The notes: generated by a model not told the origin, from the letters alone. A stretch of 38,123 nucleotides of DNA from Nesterenkonia halophila (GCF_009467795.1 NZ_WIAX01000015.1:1-38123); one strand, 5' to 3'; positions 22,973 through 31,418 are shown, counted from the stretch's first letter. Translations and numbers: made by a program.

Positions 22973-23947
22973 ATGAGGATCTCGCTGCTGGACCGCGCCC
23001 GCACTCGGGCCGGAGAGCCCGACGCCGCCGCGCTCACCGGGCTCGTCGGCCGCGCCCGGCAGGCCGAGGCGCTGGGCTTCCATCGCTTCTGGGTGGCCGA
23101 GCACCACGGAGTCCCCGGCGTCGCCGGCGGTTCGCCGTTGACCCTGCTGGCCGCCCTCGCCGCCTGCACTGAGCGGATCCGGCTGGGCACCGGCGGGGTG
23201 ATGCTGCCGAACCACCGGCCGCTGATCGTCGCCGAGCAGGCCCGGCTGCTCGAGGCGCTGCATCCCGGCCGCCTGGACCTGGGCCTGGGCGCCTCGCTGG
23301 GCTACACCGCCGGCGTGCGCCGGGCGCTGGGCCGCCGCCGGCTCGCGGACGGCGAGTACCCGGAGCTGGTCCGCGAGCTGATCGACCATCTGCACGACGA
23401 CGCGCCCATCACCGCCCGCCCGCAGGTCACCGACCCGCCGCCGATCTTCCAGCTGGCCATGGGCGACGGGCTCGCCGTGGCCGCCGAGCTGGGACTGCCG
23501 GCCGTCGTCGGCGGCGACCTGCTGCGCCGGCCCGAGCGCCTCGCGGCGTACCGCCGCGACTTCCGCCCGACGACGGCCGAGCCGGAACCGCGGCTGATCC
23601 TCAGCGTCGACGTCGCCGTCGCCGATTCCGCCGCGCAGGCTCGGCGCCTACTGCTGCCCGAAGCCTGGGCGCTGGCCCGCACTCGCGAGGTCGGCGCGTT
23701 CCGTCCGCTCGAGCCGCTCGAGGCGGTGGAGGAGCAGCTGCGCGCCGGCGTCACCGACAGTGTGGACGAGGCGATCCGCCGGCATCTCGACGCGGCAGTG
23801 GTCGGCACCGCGGAGGAGGTCGGCGAGCAGCTGGCGGATCTGCTGGCGGCCTCCGGCGCGGAGGAGGTCATGGCCTGGACCAGCATCCACGACCGCGAGC
23901 AGCTGGCCGCCTCCGATGCGGCGCTGGCCTCGCTCATGACCGACTGA
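22973..23947 (+). CDS. LLM class flavin-dependent oxidoreductase
   Basis: 324 residues of the luciferase-like monooxygenase TIM barrel. RARQAEALGFHRFWVAEHHGVPGVAGGSPL near residue 40 is the MsnO8/alkanal-monooxygenase-type signature, followed by IRLGTGGVMLPNHRPLIVAEQARLLEALHPGRLDLGLG. Such enzymes use FMNH2 (or F420) and oxygen to oxidise small organics; the substrate is not evident. The start MRISLLD is typical of the subgroup; an in-frame GTG at 22949 is an alternative. The gene is alone, with a hairpin 39 bases after its stop. Confidence 0.9.
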   Translation: MRISLLDRARTRAGEPDAAALTGLVGRARQAEALGFHRFWVAEHHGVPGVAGGSPLTLLAALAACTERIRLGTGGVMLPNHRPLIVAEQARLLEALHPGRLDLGLGASLGYTAGVRRALGRRRLADGEYPELVRELIDHLHDDAPITARPQVTDPPPIFQLAMGDGLAVAAELGLPAVVGGDLLRRPERLAAYRRDFRPTTAEPEPRLILSVDVAVADSAAQARRLLLPEAWALARTREVGAFRPLEPLEAVEEQLRAGVTDSVDEAIRRHLDAAVVGTAEEVGEQLADLLAASGAEEVMAWTSIHDREQLAASDAALASLMTD

Positions 23948-23985
23948 CGCGCCCGCCGGCCCGCGCCGGTCTGCGCACGGCGATG

Positions 23986-24016
23986 TGGTGGACCGTGGTT
24001 GGCCCACGGTTCACCA
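23986..24016. promoter_or_regulatory. Inverted repeat between the LLM gene and phoD-like gene
   Basis: TGGTGGACCGTGG and CCACGGTTCACCA are 13-bp arms with one mismatch around TTGGC. It starts 39 bases after the LLM stop and ends 31 bases before the phosphatase start, so it may end the first or regulate the second. Its right arm runs into the PHO-box-like repeats at 24009. Confidence 0.5.
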
Positions 24017-24030
24017 TGTGGTCACGTCCA
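24009..24030 (+). promoter_or_regulatory. Possible PHO box ahead of the PhoD-type phosphatase
   Basis: GTTCACCATGT and GGTCACGTCCA are two 11-base units in tandem resembling the actinobacterial PhoP-binding direct repeat (GTTCACC-type). The second unit is imperfect. A phosphatase gene starts 18 bases later, which fits Pho control. Confidence 0.4.
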
Positions 24031-24047
24031 TGCGGTGAGCTGAGCCC

Positions 24048-25682
24048 ATGGCTGAGTTCACCGCACGCTCCCCGCTGTCCCGCCGCACGCTGCTGACCGG
24101 CTCGCTGGGCGCTGCCGCCGCCGGCGCGCTGACGCTGCCCACGGTGCCCTCGGCCTCGGCGTCTCCGCTGGTGACCGACCGGCTGACGCTGCCGTCGGGC
24201 CTGCAGTTCGGCGACCCCACCGACCGCTCGGCGGTGCTGTGGTCGCGCAGCTCCGGACCCGGCCGGCTGGTCGCCCGGCTCACCGCCGTCGACGCCGACG
24301 GCGCCCCGCTGCGCGGCAAGAACGCCTTCTCCCGCACGCTGCGCGGCGGCGTCGCCCGCCCCGAGACCGACTTCACCGCCCGGCTGAACGCGGAGAACCT
24401 GCCGCCGGCCACCCGCTTCGCCGTCACGATGCAGTTCGAGGACGAGCAGGGCCGGCTCGGCGAGGCCGGCGAGGGCAGCTTCTCCACCGCCGCCGGCGGG
24501 CCCGGATGGCACGGGAAGGGCCGCGACGTCGACCTCGCCGGCGGACAGAGCTTCGTCTGGACCGGCGACACCGCCGGACAGGGGTGGGGCATCAACGAGG
24601 AGATCGGCGGGATGTTCGCCTACCGGGCGATGCACGAGACCGCCCCGGACTTCTTCGTCCACTCCGGCGACACCATCTACGCCGACGGGCCGCTGGCCGA
24701 GACGGTCGAGGAGCCCGACGGGCAGATCTGGCGCAACCTGGTCACCGAGGAGGTAGCCAAGGTCGCCGAGACGCTGGAGGAGTACCGCGGACGGCACCGT
24801 TACAACCTCATGGATGCCAATATCCGCGCGATGTATGCCGAGGTCCCGGTCATCGCCCAATGGGACGACCATGAGACCACCAACAACTGGTGGCCCGGCG
24901 AGGTGCTCGACGACGAGCGCTACACCGTCCGCGACGTCGACACGCTGGCCGCCCGCGGGCGTCGCGCCTGGCAGGAGTTTCAGCCGATCGCCGATCCGCG
25001 GGCGATGGGCCGCGGGAACGGCTTCGAGCCGGCGCGCATCCACCGGAAGATCTCCCGCGGCCCGCAGCTGGACCTGTTCTCGCTGGACATGCGCTCGTTC
25101 AAGTCTCCGAACAGCGCCGGCACCGAGACCGAGCAGACCTCGATCCTCGGCGAGGAGCAGCTGCAGTGGCTGATCCGTGAGATGACCCGCTCCCGGGCGA
25201 CCTGGAAGGTGGTGCTCAACGACCTGCCGCTGGGCGTCATCGTCCCCGACGGCGACGCCCAGGAGGCGATCGCCAACGCGGACGACGGCGCGCCGCTCGG
25301 CCGGGAGCTCGAGATCGCCCGGCTGCTGAAGGCGATGAAGGACGCCGATGTGCGCAACGTCGTCTTTCTGACCGCCGACGTCCACTACTGCGCCGCCCAC
25401 CACTACTCTCCCGAGCGGGCGGCCTTCACCGACTTCGCCCCCTTCTGGGAGTTCGTCGCCGGGCCGATCAACGCCGGCTCCTTCGGCCCGAACGAGCTGG
25501 ACAGGACCTTCGGCCCCGAGGCGGTCTTCCACCGGGCCGGCCGGCACGCGAACCAGTCCCCGCGCGACGGGACGAGCCAGTACTTCGGCCATGTCGACCT
25601 CGCCGCGGACGACATCCTCACCGTCTCGCTGCGCAACGGGCTGGGCGAGACGGTGCACTCCACGACGCTGCGGCCGGAGTGA
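24048..25682 (+). CDS. phoD: PhoD-family alkaline phosphatase, Tat-exported
   Basis: 544 residues. The signal peptide has a twin-arginine motif SRRTLLTG (residues 11-18) and an ASA cleavage site near residue 39, so the folded enzyme leaves by the Tat route. The phosphodiesterase/phosphatase domain shows the PhoD metal ligands: SGDTIYADG (206-214), WDDHETTNNWW (272-282) and FLTADVHYCAAHHY near residue 450. PhoD enzymes hold iron and calcium and release phosphate from mono- and diesters. The N-terminal domain (residues 45-150) is the usual fibronectin-like PhoD_N part. Only GGTGAG precedes the ATG as ribosome site. A possible PHO box lies just upstream. Confidence 0.93.
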   Translation: MAEFTARSPLSRRTLLTGSLGAAAAGALTLPTVPSASASPLVTDRLTLPSGLQFGDPTDRSAVLWSRSSGPGRLVARLTAVDADGAPLRGKNAFSRTLRGGVARPETDFTARLNAENLPPATRFAVTMQFEDEQGRLGEAGEGSFSTAAGGPGWHGKGRDVDLAGGQSFVWTGDTAGQGWGINEEIGGMFAYRAMHETAPDFFVHSGDTIYADGPLAETVEEPDGQIWRNLVTEEVAKVAETLEEYRGRHRYNLMDANIRAMYAEVPVIAQWDDHETTNNWWPGEVLDDERYTVRDVDTLAARGRRAWQEFQPIADPRAMGRGNGFEPARIHRKISRGPQLDLFSLDMRSFKSPNSAGTETEQTSILGEEQLQWLIREMTRSRATWKVVLNDLPLGVIVPDGDAQEAIANADDGAPLGRELEIARLLKAMKDADVRNVVFLTADVHYCAAHHYSPERAAFTDFAPFWEFVAGPINAGSFGPNELDRTFGPEAVFHRAGRHANQSPRDGTSQYFGHVDLAADDILTVSLRNGLGETVHSTTLRPE

Positions 25683-25754
25683 GCCGAGCCGGCTGAACTG
25701 CGCGCGGCGAGCCGACGTCATCCTCCAGCCCGGATACCTCCACAGGCAGTACCG

Positions 25755-25773
25755 TTTTGAACACCGTTCAAAA
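25755..25773. promoter_or_regulatory. BioQ-type biotin operator
   Basis: TTTTGAAC-ACC-GTTCAAAA, perfect 8-bp arms. Its core TGAAC-N3-GTTCA matches the BioQ operator pattern I recall from Corynebacterium and Mycobacterium (TGAAC-N3-GTTAC). It lies 22 bases before the bioY start, where a repressor would block transcription when biotin is plentiful. Confidence 0.7.
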
Positions 25774-25795
25774 GCTGCCGCGCCCAGGAGGATCC

Positions 25796-26443
25796 GTGTC
25801 CGAGCCCTTCGCCCCGTCGACCGCGCCGCCGGCGCCGTCGTCCGCGTCCCGCCGCCCCGCCGACGCCCACGCCGCCCGGGCGCTGGCCCGGGTGGCCGTC
25901 TTCGCCGCCGTCATCGCGGCCCTCGGCATCCCCGGGGCCGTGCCGGTCCCCGGCATCCCGGTGCCGATCACCGCCCAGACGCTGGGCGTCATGCTGGCCG
26001 GCGCCGTGCTGGGCCCGCGACAGGGGGCCGCGGCAGTGCTGCTGCTCGAGCTGCTCGTCGCCGCCGGACTGCCGCTGCTCTCCGGCGGCCGCGGCGGCCT
26101 GGGCGCCTTCGCCGGGCCGTCCGCCGGATACCTCCTCGGCTGGGTGCTGGGCGCCGTGGTGATCGGGTGGATCGTCCACGCCGGCGCGCGCCGCACCGGC
26201 CGGGTCCGGCCGACCTGGCCGCGGGTGCTCATCGGCTCCTTCGTGGGCGGCATCGTCGTGATCTACGCCCTGGGCATTCCGGTGCAGTCGGCCGTCACCG
26301 GCCTGGGCCTGCGGGAGACGGCGCTGCTCTCGACGGCCTTCCTCCCCGGCGACCTGGTCAAGGTGATCCTCGCCGCCGCGATCACCGTCGGCCTGCATCG
26401 GGCCTACCCGGCGGCCTTCCGTCGCCCGGAGGTCCGGCGATGA
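25796..26443 (+). CDS. bioY: Biotin transporter BioY
   Basis: 215 residues with about six membrane helices. VPGIPVPITAQTLGVMLAGAVLGPRQGAAAVLLLELLVAAGLPLLSGGRGGLGAFAGPSAGYLLGW is the BioY signature region. BioY is the biotin-binding S component of ECF transporters; some solitary BioY proteins work without the energy-coupling parts, and no ecfA/ecfT genes are nearby. The GTG start follows AGGAGGATCC; a TTG upstream at 25757 lies inside the operator and is rejected. It ends in an ATGA overlap with the acyl-CoA ligase-like gene and is first in a biotin-regulated three-gene operon. Confidence 0.93.
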   Translation: MSEPFAPSTAPPAPSSASRRPADAHAARALARVAVFAAVIAALGIPGAVPVPGIPVPITAQTLGVMLAGAVLGPRQGAAAVLLLELLVAAGLPLLSGGRGGLGAFAGPSAGYLLGWVLGAVVIGWIVHAGARRTGRVRPTWPRVLIGSFVGGIVVIYALGIPVQSAVTGLGLRETALLSTAFLPGDLVKVILAAAITVGLHRAYPAAFRRPEVRR

Positions 26444-27615
26444 CCCCCGGCGGCGGCGCACCGCGGCTGCGCCCGCTGCGCGGCGCCGACCACCGGCAGG
26501 TGCTGCTTCAGGCGCTTCAGGCCCACGCGGCCGGCGAGGTCCCGCTGGTCGGCGACGAGCGGTGGAGCGACGAGCACTGGGCCGAGATCGTCGCCGCCGT
26601 GGAGGCGAGCACGCTGCCCGCCGAGGCCGCCTGGGCGACCTTCACCTCCGGCAGCAGCGGCCGTCCGCGGGTGGTGCTGCGCAGCGCGGCGTCCTGGGAG
26701 GTCGCCTTCGACGCCGTCGACGCCGCCCTCGACGCCGGTCCCGGCGACCGGATCCTGCTGCCGGTCCACCCCGTCTCCTCCATGACGCTCTTCGGCCTCG
26801 CGCACGCCGCCGCCCGCACCGCCGGCTTCAGCGTCCCGCGCTCGGCGCGACTGACGGCCGCCGACCTCGACGGACCGACGCTGCTCCACGGCACGCCCTG
26901 GCATCTGCAGGATCTGGTCGAGCTGCTCGAGGGCGGCGCGCGGTGCAGCATCCGCTCGGCGCTGGTCGGCGGCGCGGCCCTGGACCCCGAGCTCGCCGCC
27001 CGCGCCCGGGCCCGCGGCCTGCGGGTGGTCGGCTACGCCGGGGCCGCCGAGCTGTCCTTCGTGGCCTTCGACCACGGCGACGGGCTGCGGCCGCTGGACG
27101 GCGTGGAGGTCCGCCTGCGCGACCACGAGCTCTGGGTCCGCACCCCGCAGGCCGCACTGACCACGCTCGGCGGCGGACCGATGCGCCGCGACGGCGACTG
27201 GCTCACCGTCGGCGACCGCGCTTCGCTCGACGACGACGGCGTGCTCACCCTGCACGGCCGGGCCGACGAGGCGATCCTCACCGCCGGCGCGACCGTGTCC
27301 CCGGCTGACGTCGAAGCCGAGCTGGAGCGTCTCGACGGCGTCTCGGCCGCCCTCGTGGTCGGCGCGCCCGAGCCGCGGGCCGGGCAGCTGGTGCTGGCCG
27401 GCGTCGAAGTCGCCCCGGACGGACCCAGCACCGCAGCCCTGCGCCGCGCCGCACGGGACCGATTGGCACCAGCGCAGCGGCCGCGGCGCTGGCACCGCGT
27501 CGCCCGGCTGCCGCGGACCGGCTCGGGCAAGATCCGCCGGCTCGGCTCCGCAGAGCTGCTGGCCCTGCCGCGGCTCGAGGAGGAGCCGGCCGGCGCGCGA
27601 GGCGGGATCCGATGA
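26440..27615 (+). CDS. Compact AMP-binding acyl-CoA ligase-like protein of the bioY operon
   Basis: 391 residues, well below the 480-550 usual for acyl-CoA ligases: the P-loop FTSGSSGRPRVV appears already at about residue 67, so most of the N-terminal subdomain is missing. Downstream motifs remain: GYAGAAELSF, WLTVGDRASLDDDGVLTLHGRADEAILTAGATVSPADVEAEL and the C-terminal TGSGKIRR with the catalytic lysine. B. subtilis has a similar biotin-regulated set (yhfS thiolase, yhfT ligase, yhfU BioY), thought to help supply the pimelate part of biotin. The same role is plausible here. It overlaps both neighbours by ATGA, a tightly coupled operon. Confidence 0.85.
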   Translation: MTPGGGAPRLRPLRGADHRQVLLQALQAHAAGEVPLVGDERWSDEHWAEIVAAVEASTLPAEAAWATFTSGSSGRPRVVLRSAASWEVAFDAVDAALDAGPGDRILLPVHPVSSMTLFGLAHAAARTAGFSVPRSARLTAADLDGPTLLHGTPWHLQDLVELLEGGARCSIRSALVGGAALDPELAARARARGLRVVGYAGAAELSFVAFDHGDGLRPLDGVEVRLRDHELWVRTPQAALTTLGGGPMRRDGDWLTVGDRASLDDDGVLTLHGRADEAILTAGATVSPADVEAELERLDGVSAALVVGAPEPRAGQLVLAGVEVAPDGPSTAALRRAARDRLAPAQRPRRWHRVARLPRTGSGKIRRLGSAELLALPRLEEEPAGARGGIR

Positions 27616-28784
27616 GCGGCGCAGGGCAGGAGGAGACCGGCGCGGTGATCGTCGCCGCCGCGCGCACGCCGATCGCCGCCCGCGGGCGGGCGCTGGCGTC
27701 GATGGCCGCCCATGAGCTCGCCGGCGTCGCCCTGGCCGAGGTCGCCCGTCGGACCGGGACGCGGCCCGAGCAGGTCATGCTGGGCAGCAGCCTCGGCGAC
27801 GGCGGCAATCTCGGCCGGCGCGCGGCGCTGGCCGCGGGATTCGGCGTCGGCTGTCCGGGCTGGACCGTCGACGCGCAGTGCGGCTCCTCGCTGGTGGCGC
27901 TGCAGCAGGCCGCGGCGACGGTCGAGCAGGACGGCGGCGTCGTCGCCGCCGGCGGGGCGGAGAGCGTCTCCGGACTCCCGGAGGAGAGGCGCGCCGGCGG
28001 CGGAGTCCACCAGCGACCCTTCAGCGGCGCCGGCTTCCCCGACCCGGACATGACCTCCGCGGCCGACGACCTCGCCGCCCGCCGCGGCATCCCACGGCGC
28101 CGACAGGAGGCCTTCGCCCGGCGCAGCCATGCCCTGGCCCGGCGGCATGCGGCCAGGGATCGTACGGAGGATTCCACGCCGCTCGCGCCCTTCGGCGGAA
28201 TCGTCGACGACGGCCCGCGACGGCTCACCCCGGCGCTGACGTCCCGGTTCCGCGCGGTCCGGGAAGAGCCGGACGCGACCATCACACCGGCGACGGCGGC
28301 CCGGCCCGCAGACGGCGCCGCGGCGCTGCTGCTGATGCCCGCCGCACGGGCCCGCGCTCTCGGACTGTCCGGCGTGCGGGTGCGCGGCCGGGCGCTGATC
28401 GGCGCCGACCCCGCCCTGCCGGGGATCGCCGCGGCGCCCGCCGCGGCGCAGGTGCTCGCCGCGACCGGGACGCGGCTCGAGGACCTGGCCGCGGTGGAGA
28501 TCGTCGAGGCCTACGCCGCTCAGGCGCTGGCCTGCCTCGACGCGCTCGGACTCGGCGCCGGCGACCCGCGGGTCGACGCCGACGGCGGAGCCCTGGCACT
28601 CGGACACCCCTGGGGCGCCTCCCCGGCCGTGGCCGCGACGCATCTGGTCCACCGGCTGGCGGCCGCACCGGCCGGAGCCCGCGGCCTGATCGCCTGTGCG
28701 ATCGGCGGCGGCATGGGCGCGGCGCTGCTGGTCGAGGCCGTCGACGGCCGCGAGGGGCTGTGCGGCGCCTCCGCAGACTCCTAG
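27612..28784 (+). CDS. Thiolase-like protein of the bioY operon
   Basis: 390 residues, typical thiolase length. The acyl-accepting cysteine is in VDAQCGSSLVAL, and GGALALGHPWGAS holds the catalytic histidine. Two usual residues differ: the NEAF motif reads VEAYA (asparagine replaced by valine), and the C-terminal C-IGGG reads CAIGGG, so alanine stands directly before IGGG and the cysteine has moved one place. The protein may therefore have altered or partial thiolase chemistry. In B. subtilis the related operon pairs a thiolase (yhfS) with yhfT and BioY. The start lies in an ATGA overlap with the ligase gene. Confidence 0.85.
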   Translation: MSGAGQEETGAVIVAAARTPIAARGRALASMAAHELAGVALAEVARRTGTRPEQVMLGSSLGDGGNLGRRAALAAGFGVGCPGWTVDAQCGSSLVALQQAAATVEQDGGVVAAGGAESVSGLPEERRAGGGVHQRPFSGAGFPDPDMTSAADDLAARRGIPRRRQEAFARRSHALARRHAARDRTEDSTPLAPFGGIVDDGPRRLTPALTSRFRAVREEPDATITPATAARPADGAAALLLMPAARARALGLSGVRVRGRALIGADPALPGIAAAPAAAQVLAATGTRLEDLAAVEIVEAYAAQALACLDALGLGAGDPRVDADGGALALGHPWGASPAVAATHLVHRLAAAPAGARGLIACAIGGGMGAALLVEAVDGREGLCGASADS

Positions 28785-28793
28785 GGTTGCGGC

Positions 28794-29096
28794 ATGACTT
28801 TCGCGAACGTGGGAACCATCGACGTCCAGCCCGGGCACCGCGACGACGTCGTCGCCATCCTGTCCCGGCACAACCCGCAGCTGGCCGCGGCCGGCTGTCT
28901 GAGCTACGAAGTCGGCGTCGACGACGAGCAGCCTGACACGGTCTTCGTCGCCGAGCTGTGGACCTCGCGCGAGGCGCACGACGACTCGCTGCAGCTGGAG
29001 AGCGTGAAGGAGGCGATCGCCGAGGCGATGCCGATGCTCACCGGGGACATGGGCGGGCACCGCTTCGAGGTGGCCGGCTCGCCGCTGCGGGGCTGA
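28794..29096 (+). CDS. Antibiotic biosynthesis monooxygenase (ABM)-domain protein, YgiN-like
   Basis: 100 residues with a single ferredoxin-like ABM domain: VQPGHRDDVVAILSRHNPQLAAAGCLSYEVGVDDEQPDTVFVAELWTSREAHDDSL fits the pattern 'G-C-x-x-Y-x-v ... E-x-W-x-s-x-e-a'. Members are small cofactor-free dimers, some of which oxidise quinols. It starts 9 bases after the thiolase with no clear ribosome site, so it may ride on the bioY transcript without sharing its job. It is convergent with the ABC ATPase, 6 bases away. Confidence 0.88.
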   Translation: MTFANVGTIDVQPGHRDDVVAILSRHNPQLAAAGCLSYEVGVDDEQPDTVFVAELWTSREAHDDSLQLESVKEAIAEAMPMLTGDMGGHRFEVAGSPLRG

Positions 29097-29102
29097 CCCG
29101 CC

Positions 29103-29900
29103 TCAGAACGGGTTCAGGAGCCGGTGGACGAAGCGCTGGGTGCGCTCCTGCCTCGGCTCGCCGAGCACCTGGGACGCCGGGCCGCGCTCGACGACGACGC
29201 CGCCGTCCATGAAGACGACTTCGTCGGCGACGTCGCGGGCGAAGGAGAGCTCATGGGTCACCAGCACCATGGTCCAGCCCTCCTCGGCCAGCTCCTTGAT
29301 CACGCGCAGCACGTCGCCGACCAGCTCCGGATCCAGCGCCGACGTCGGCTCGTCGAAGAGCAGCAGCGACGGCGTCATCGCCAGCGCCCGGACGATGCCC
29401 ACGCGCTGCTGCTGCCCGCCGGAGAGCTCGTGCGGATAGGCGTCCCGACGCTCGGCCAGTCCGACCCGGTCCAGCAGCCGCACCGCCAGCTCCTCCGCCT
29501 CGGCCTTCGTCCGGCCCAGCGCGTGGATCGGGCCCTCGGTGACGTTCTGCAGCACAGTGCGGTGCGGGAAGAGGTTGTAGCCCTGGAAGACCATGGCGCT
29601 GCGGGTGCGCAGCGACTCGCGCCGCCGCCGCGTGGTGGTCGCGGAGAAGGTCACCGCCGGGCCGTCGGCGAAGCTGATGACGCCGGCGTCGGGCTGCTCG
29701 AGCCCGTTGAGGCAGCGCAGCACGGTGGTCTTGCCGGAGCCGGACGGGCCGATCAGCGCGACCACGGTTCCGGTGTCCACGCGCAGGTCGATGGAGGTCA
29801 GCACCTCGGTGCCGCCGAAGGACTTGCGCAGCCCGGAGACCTCCAGCAGGGGCGAGCCGCCGGACGGTGGCGCGGGGGTGTGGTCAGGCGCGGACGACAT
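29103..29900 (-). CDS. Polar amino acid ABC transporter ATP-binding protein
   Basis: 265 residues. Walker A GPSGSGKT at 51-58, the signature [17 protein letters not shown], Walker [15 protein letters not shown] and the histidine of VTHELSFARDVADEVVFMDGG are all present, the standard of the GlnQ/TcyN group. A charged insert (TVTFSATTTRRRRESLRTRS) lies before the Q-loop. The first ~16 residues are disordered. It overlaps the permease gene by 17 bases and is last in the order binding protein, permease, ATPase. Confidence 0.93.
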   Translation of the reverse strand: MSSAPDHTPAPPSGGSPLLEVSGLRKSFGGTEVLTSIDLRVDTGTVVALIGPSGSGKTTVLRCLNGLEQPDAGVISFADGPAVTFSATTTRRRRESLRTRSAMVFQGYNLFPHRTVLQNVTEGPIHALGRTKAEAEELAVRLLDRVGLAERRDAYPHELSGGQQQRVGIVRALAMTPSLLLFDEPTSALDPELVGDVLRVIKELAEEGWTMVLVTHELSFARDVADEVVFMDGGVVVERGPASQVLGEPRQERTQRFVHRLLNPF

Positions 29901-30552
29901 GACGCTCCAGCCTCCTTTCGATGCGGTCCTGGACCCCGGACAGCATCACGCAGATCAGCCAGTAGATCACGGCGACCTCCATGTAGGTGATCAGGAATTC
30001 GTTCGTGGCCGAGGAGATCTCCCTGGCCACTTTGAAGGCTTCGTCGACCAGGATCATCGCGGCCAACGAGGTGTCCTTGACCAGCGAGATGAAGGAGTTC
30101 GACAGCGGCGGCACCGAGACGCGGGCGGCCTGCGGCAGGATGATCCGCCGCAGCGTCTGCGCCCGGGACATCCCGACGGTGTAACCGGCCTCCCATTGGC
30201 CAGCGGGCACTGAGAGGATCGCCGCGCGGAGGATCTCGGCGGCATAGCCGCCCACGTTCAACGAGAAGGCCACGACGGCGCTGGGCCAGGCGGCCCAGGT
30301 GAGCCCGACCTGCGGCAGTCCGTAGAAGATCACGAAGAGCTGGACCAGCAGCGGAGTCCCGCGGATCGCCGAGACGTAGGCACGGCCGAGCCCGACGAGC
30401 ACCCGGCGGCCGGAGAGCCGCATGATCGCCACCACGAGCGCGATGACCAGCCCGAGGGCGAAGCTGATCAGCGTCAGCGGGATGGTCCCGACCAGCGCGC
30501 CCTGCAGCAGCGGCCAGAACGAGTCCAGGACGAGCTGCCAGGTCTCGCCCAT
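29884..30552 (-). CDS. Polar amino acid ABC transporter permease
   Basis: 222 residues with about five membrane helices of the HisM/GlnP type. SAIRGTPLLVQLFVIFYGLPQ and GGYAAEILRAAILSVPAGQWEAGYTVGMSRAQTLRRIILPQAARVSVPPLSNSFISLVKDTSLA form the family signature and the EAA loop that meets the ATPase. One permease gene suggests a homodimer. The ATG overlaps the binding-protein stop by one base (TGATG). Confidence 0.93.
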   Translation of the reverse strand: MGETWQLVLDSFWPLLQGALVGTIPLTLISFALGLVIALVVAIMRLSGRRVLVGLGRAYVSAIRGTPLLVQLFVIFYGLPQVGLTWAAWPSAVVAFSLNVGGYAAEILRAAILSVPAGQWEAGYTVGMSRAQTLRRIILPQAARVSVPPLSNSFISLVKDTSLAAMILVDEAFKVAREISSATNEFLITYMEVAVIYWLICVMLSGVQDRIERRLERHVVRA

Positions 30553-31418
30553 CAGTCGCCGGAGCCTTCCTCAGCGCCCGCCGCCGTCGCGGCCTCCGAG
30601 GTCGTGTAGTCGCCGTCGAAGTACTTCTCGCTGAGCTCGGTCAGCGTGCCGTCCTCGGCCAGGGCGGCCAGGGCCTCGTCGACGGCGTCGGCCAGCGAGC
30701 CCGAGCCCTTCGGGAAGGCCATCGCCGCCCGCGACTGCTCCTCGGTCTGCACGGCGATCGCGATGTTCGTGTTGTTCTCCTCCTCCTGATAGTTCAGGTA
30801 GGAGAGCCGATCGTTGATCGTCGCGTCCACCCGGCCCTGCTCGAGCAGGTCGACCGACTGCGCCCAGCCCTCGACCGGCTCGATCTCGGCGCCGGCCTCC
30901 TCCGCCATGCCGTACCAGTTGCTGGTCAGCGACTGCGCCGTCGTCGTGCCCTCGAGGTCCTCGAAGGCGGTGATCGAGTCGTCGTCGGAGCGGGTGACGA
31001 TCACCCCGTTGGAGTAGGTGTAGGGCTCGGAGAAGGTGTAGTCCTCCCGGCGCTCCTCGGTGACGGTGACCTGGTTGGCCAGCATGTCGAAGCGGCCGGC
31101 CGTCAGTCCGGAGAGCAGCGCGTCCCACTGCGTCTCCTCGAACTGCACGTCGACGCCGAGCTCCTCGCCGACGGCCTCGGCGACGTCGACGTCGTAGCCG
31201 GTCAGCTCGCCGGAGCCGCCCTCATGGTAGGTGAACGGCGGGTAGGTGCCCTCGGTGCCGACGACCAGCGTGCCGGCCTCCTGGACCTCTTCGAGGGTCA
31301 CCGGCTCGGCGGAGGACTCGGAATCTCCCGCGTCTCCGCGGGTCTGCGGCTCGCCGCAGGCGGCGGTGGCGAGCACGGCGACGGCGGCTGCGGTGACGGC
31401 GATGGAACGACGGATCAT
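30552..31418 (-). CDS. Cystine-like amino acid ABC transporter, substrate-binding lipoprotein
   Basis: 288 residues. Signal peptide with lipobox TAAC (lipid on Cys21). The SBP family 3 fold follows: LVVGTEGTYPPFTYHEG, GYDVDVAEAVGEELG, WDALLSGLTAGRFDMLANQVTVTEERRE and SLTSNWYGMAEEAGAEIEPVEGWAQSVDLLEQGRVDATINDRLSYLNY. The last block, with SNW and GRVDATINDRL, reads like cystine-binding proteins such as TcyA, so cystine is my best guess for the ligand. AGGAAG precedes the ATG. It leads the three-gene importer operon; the 203-base gap to the divergent thioesterase holds no recognisable riboswitch or regulator site. Confidence 0.9.
   Translation of the reverse strand: MIRRSIAVTAAAVAVLATAACGEPQTRGDAGDSESSAEPVTLEEVQEAGTLVVGTEGTYPPFTYHEGGSGELTGYDVDVAEAVGEELGVDVQFEETQWDALLSGLTAGRFDMLANQVTVTEERREDYTFSEPYTYSNGVIVTRSDDDSITAFEDLEGTTTAQSLTSNWYGMAEEAGAEIEPVEGWAQSVDLLEQGRVDATINDRLSYLNYQEEENNTNIAIAVQTEEQSRAAMAFPKGSGSLADAVDEALAALAEDGTLTELSEKYFDGDYTTSEAATAAGAEEGSGD

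Noticed and set aside
23934..25721. 595-codon open frame antisense to phoD
   Set aside because: A high-GC shadow frame; the plus strand carries a complete PhoD with Tat signal and metal motifs.
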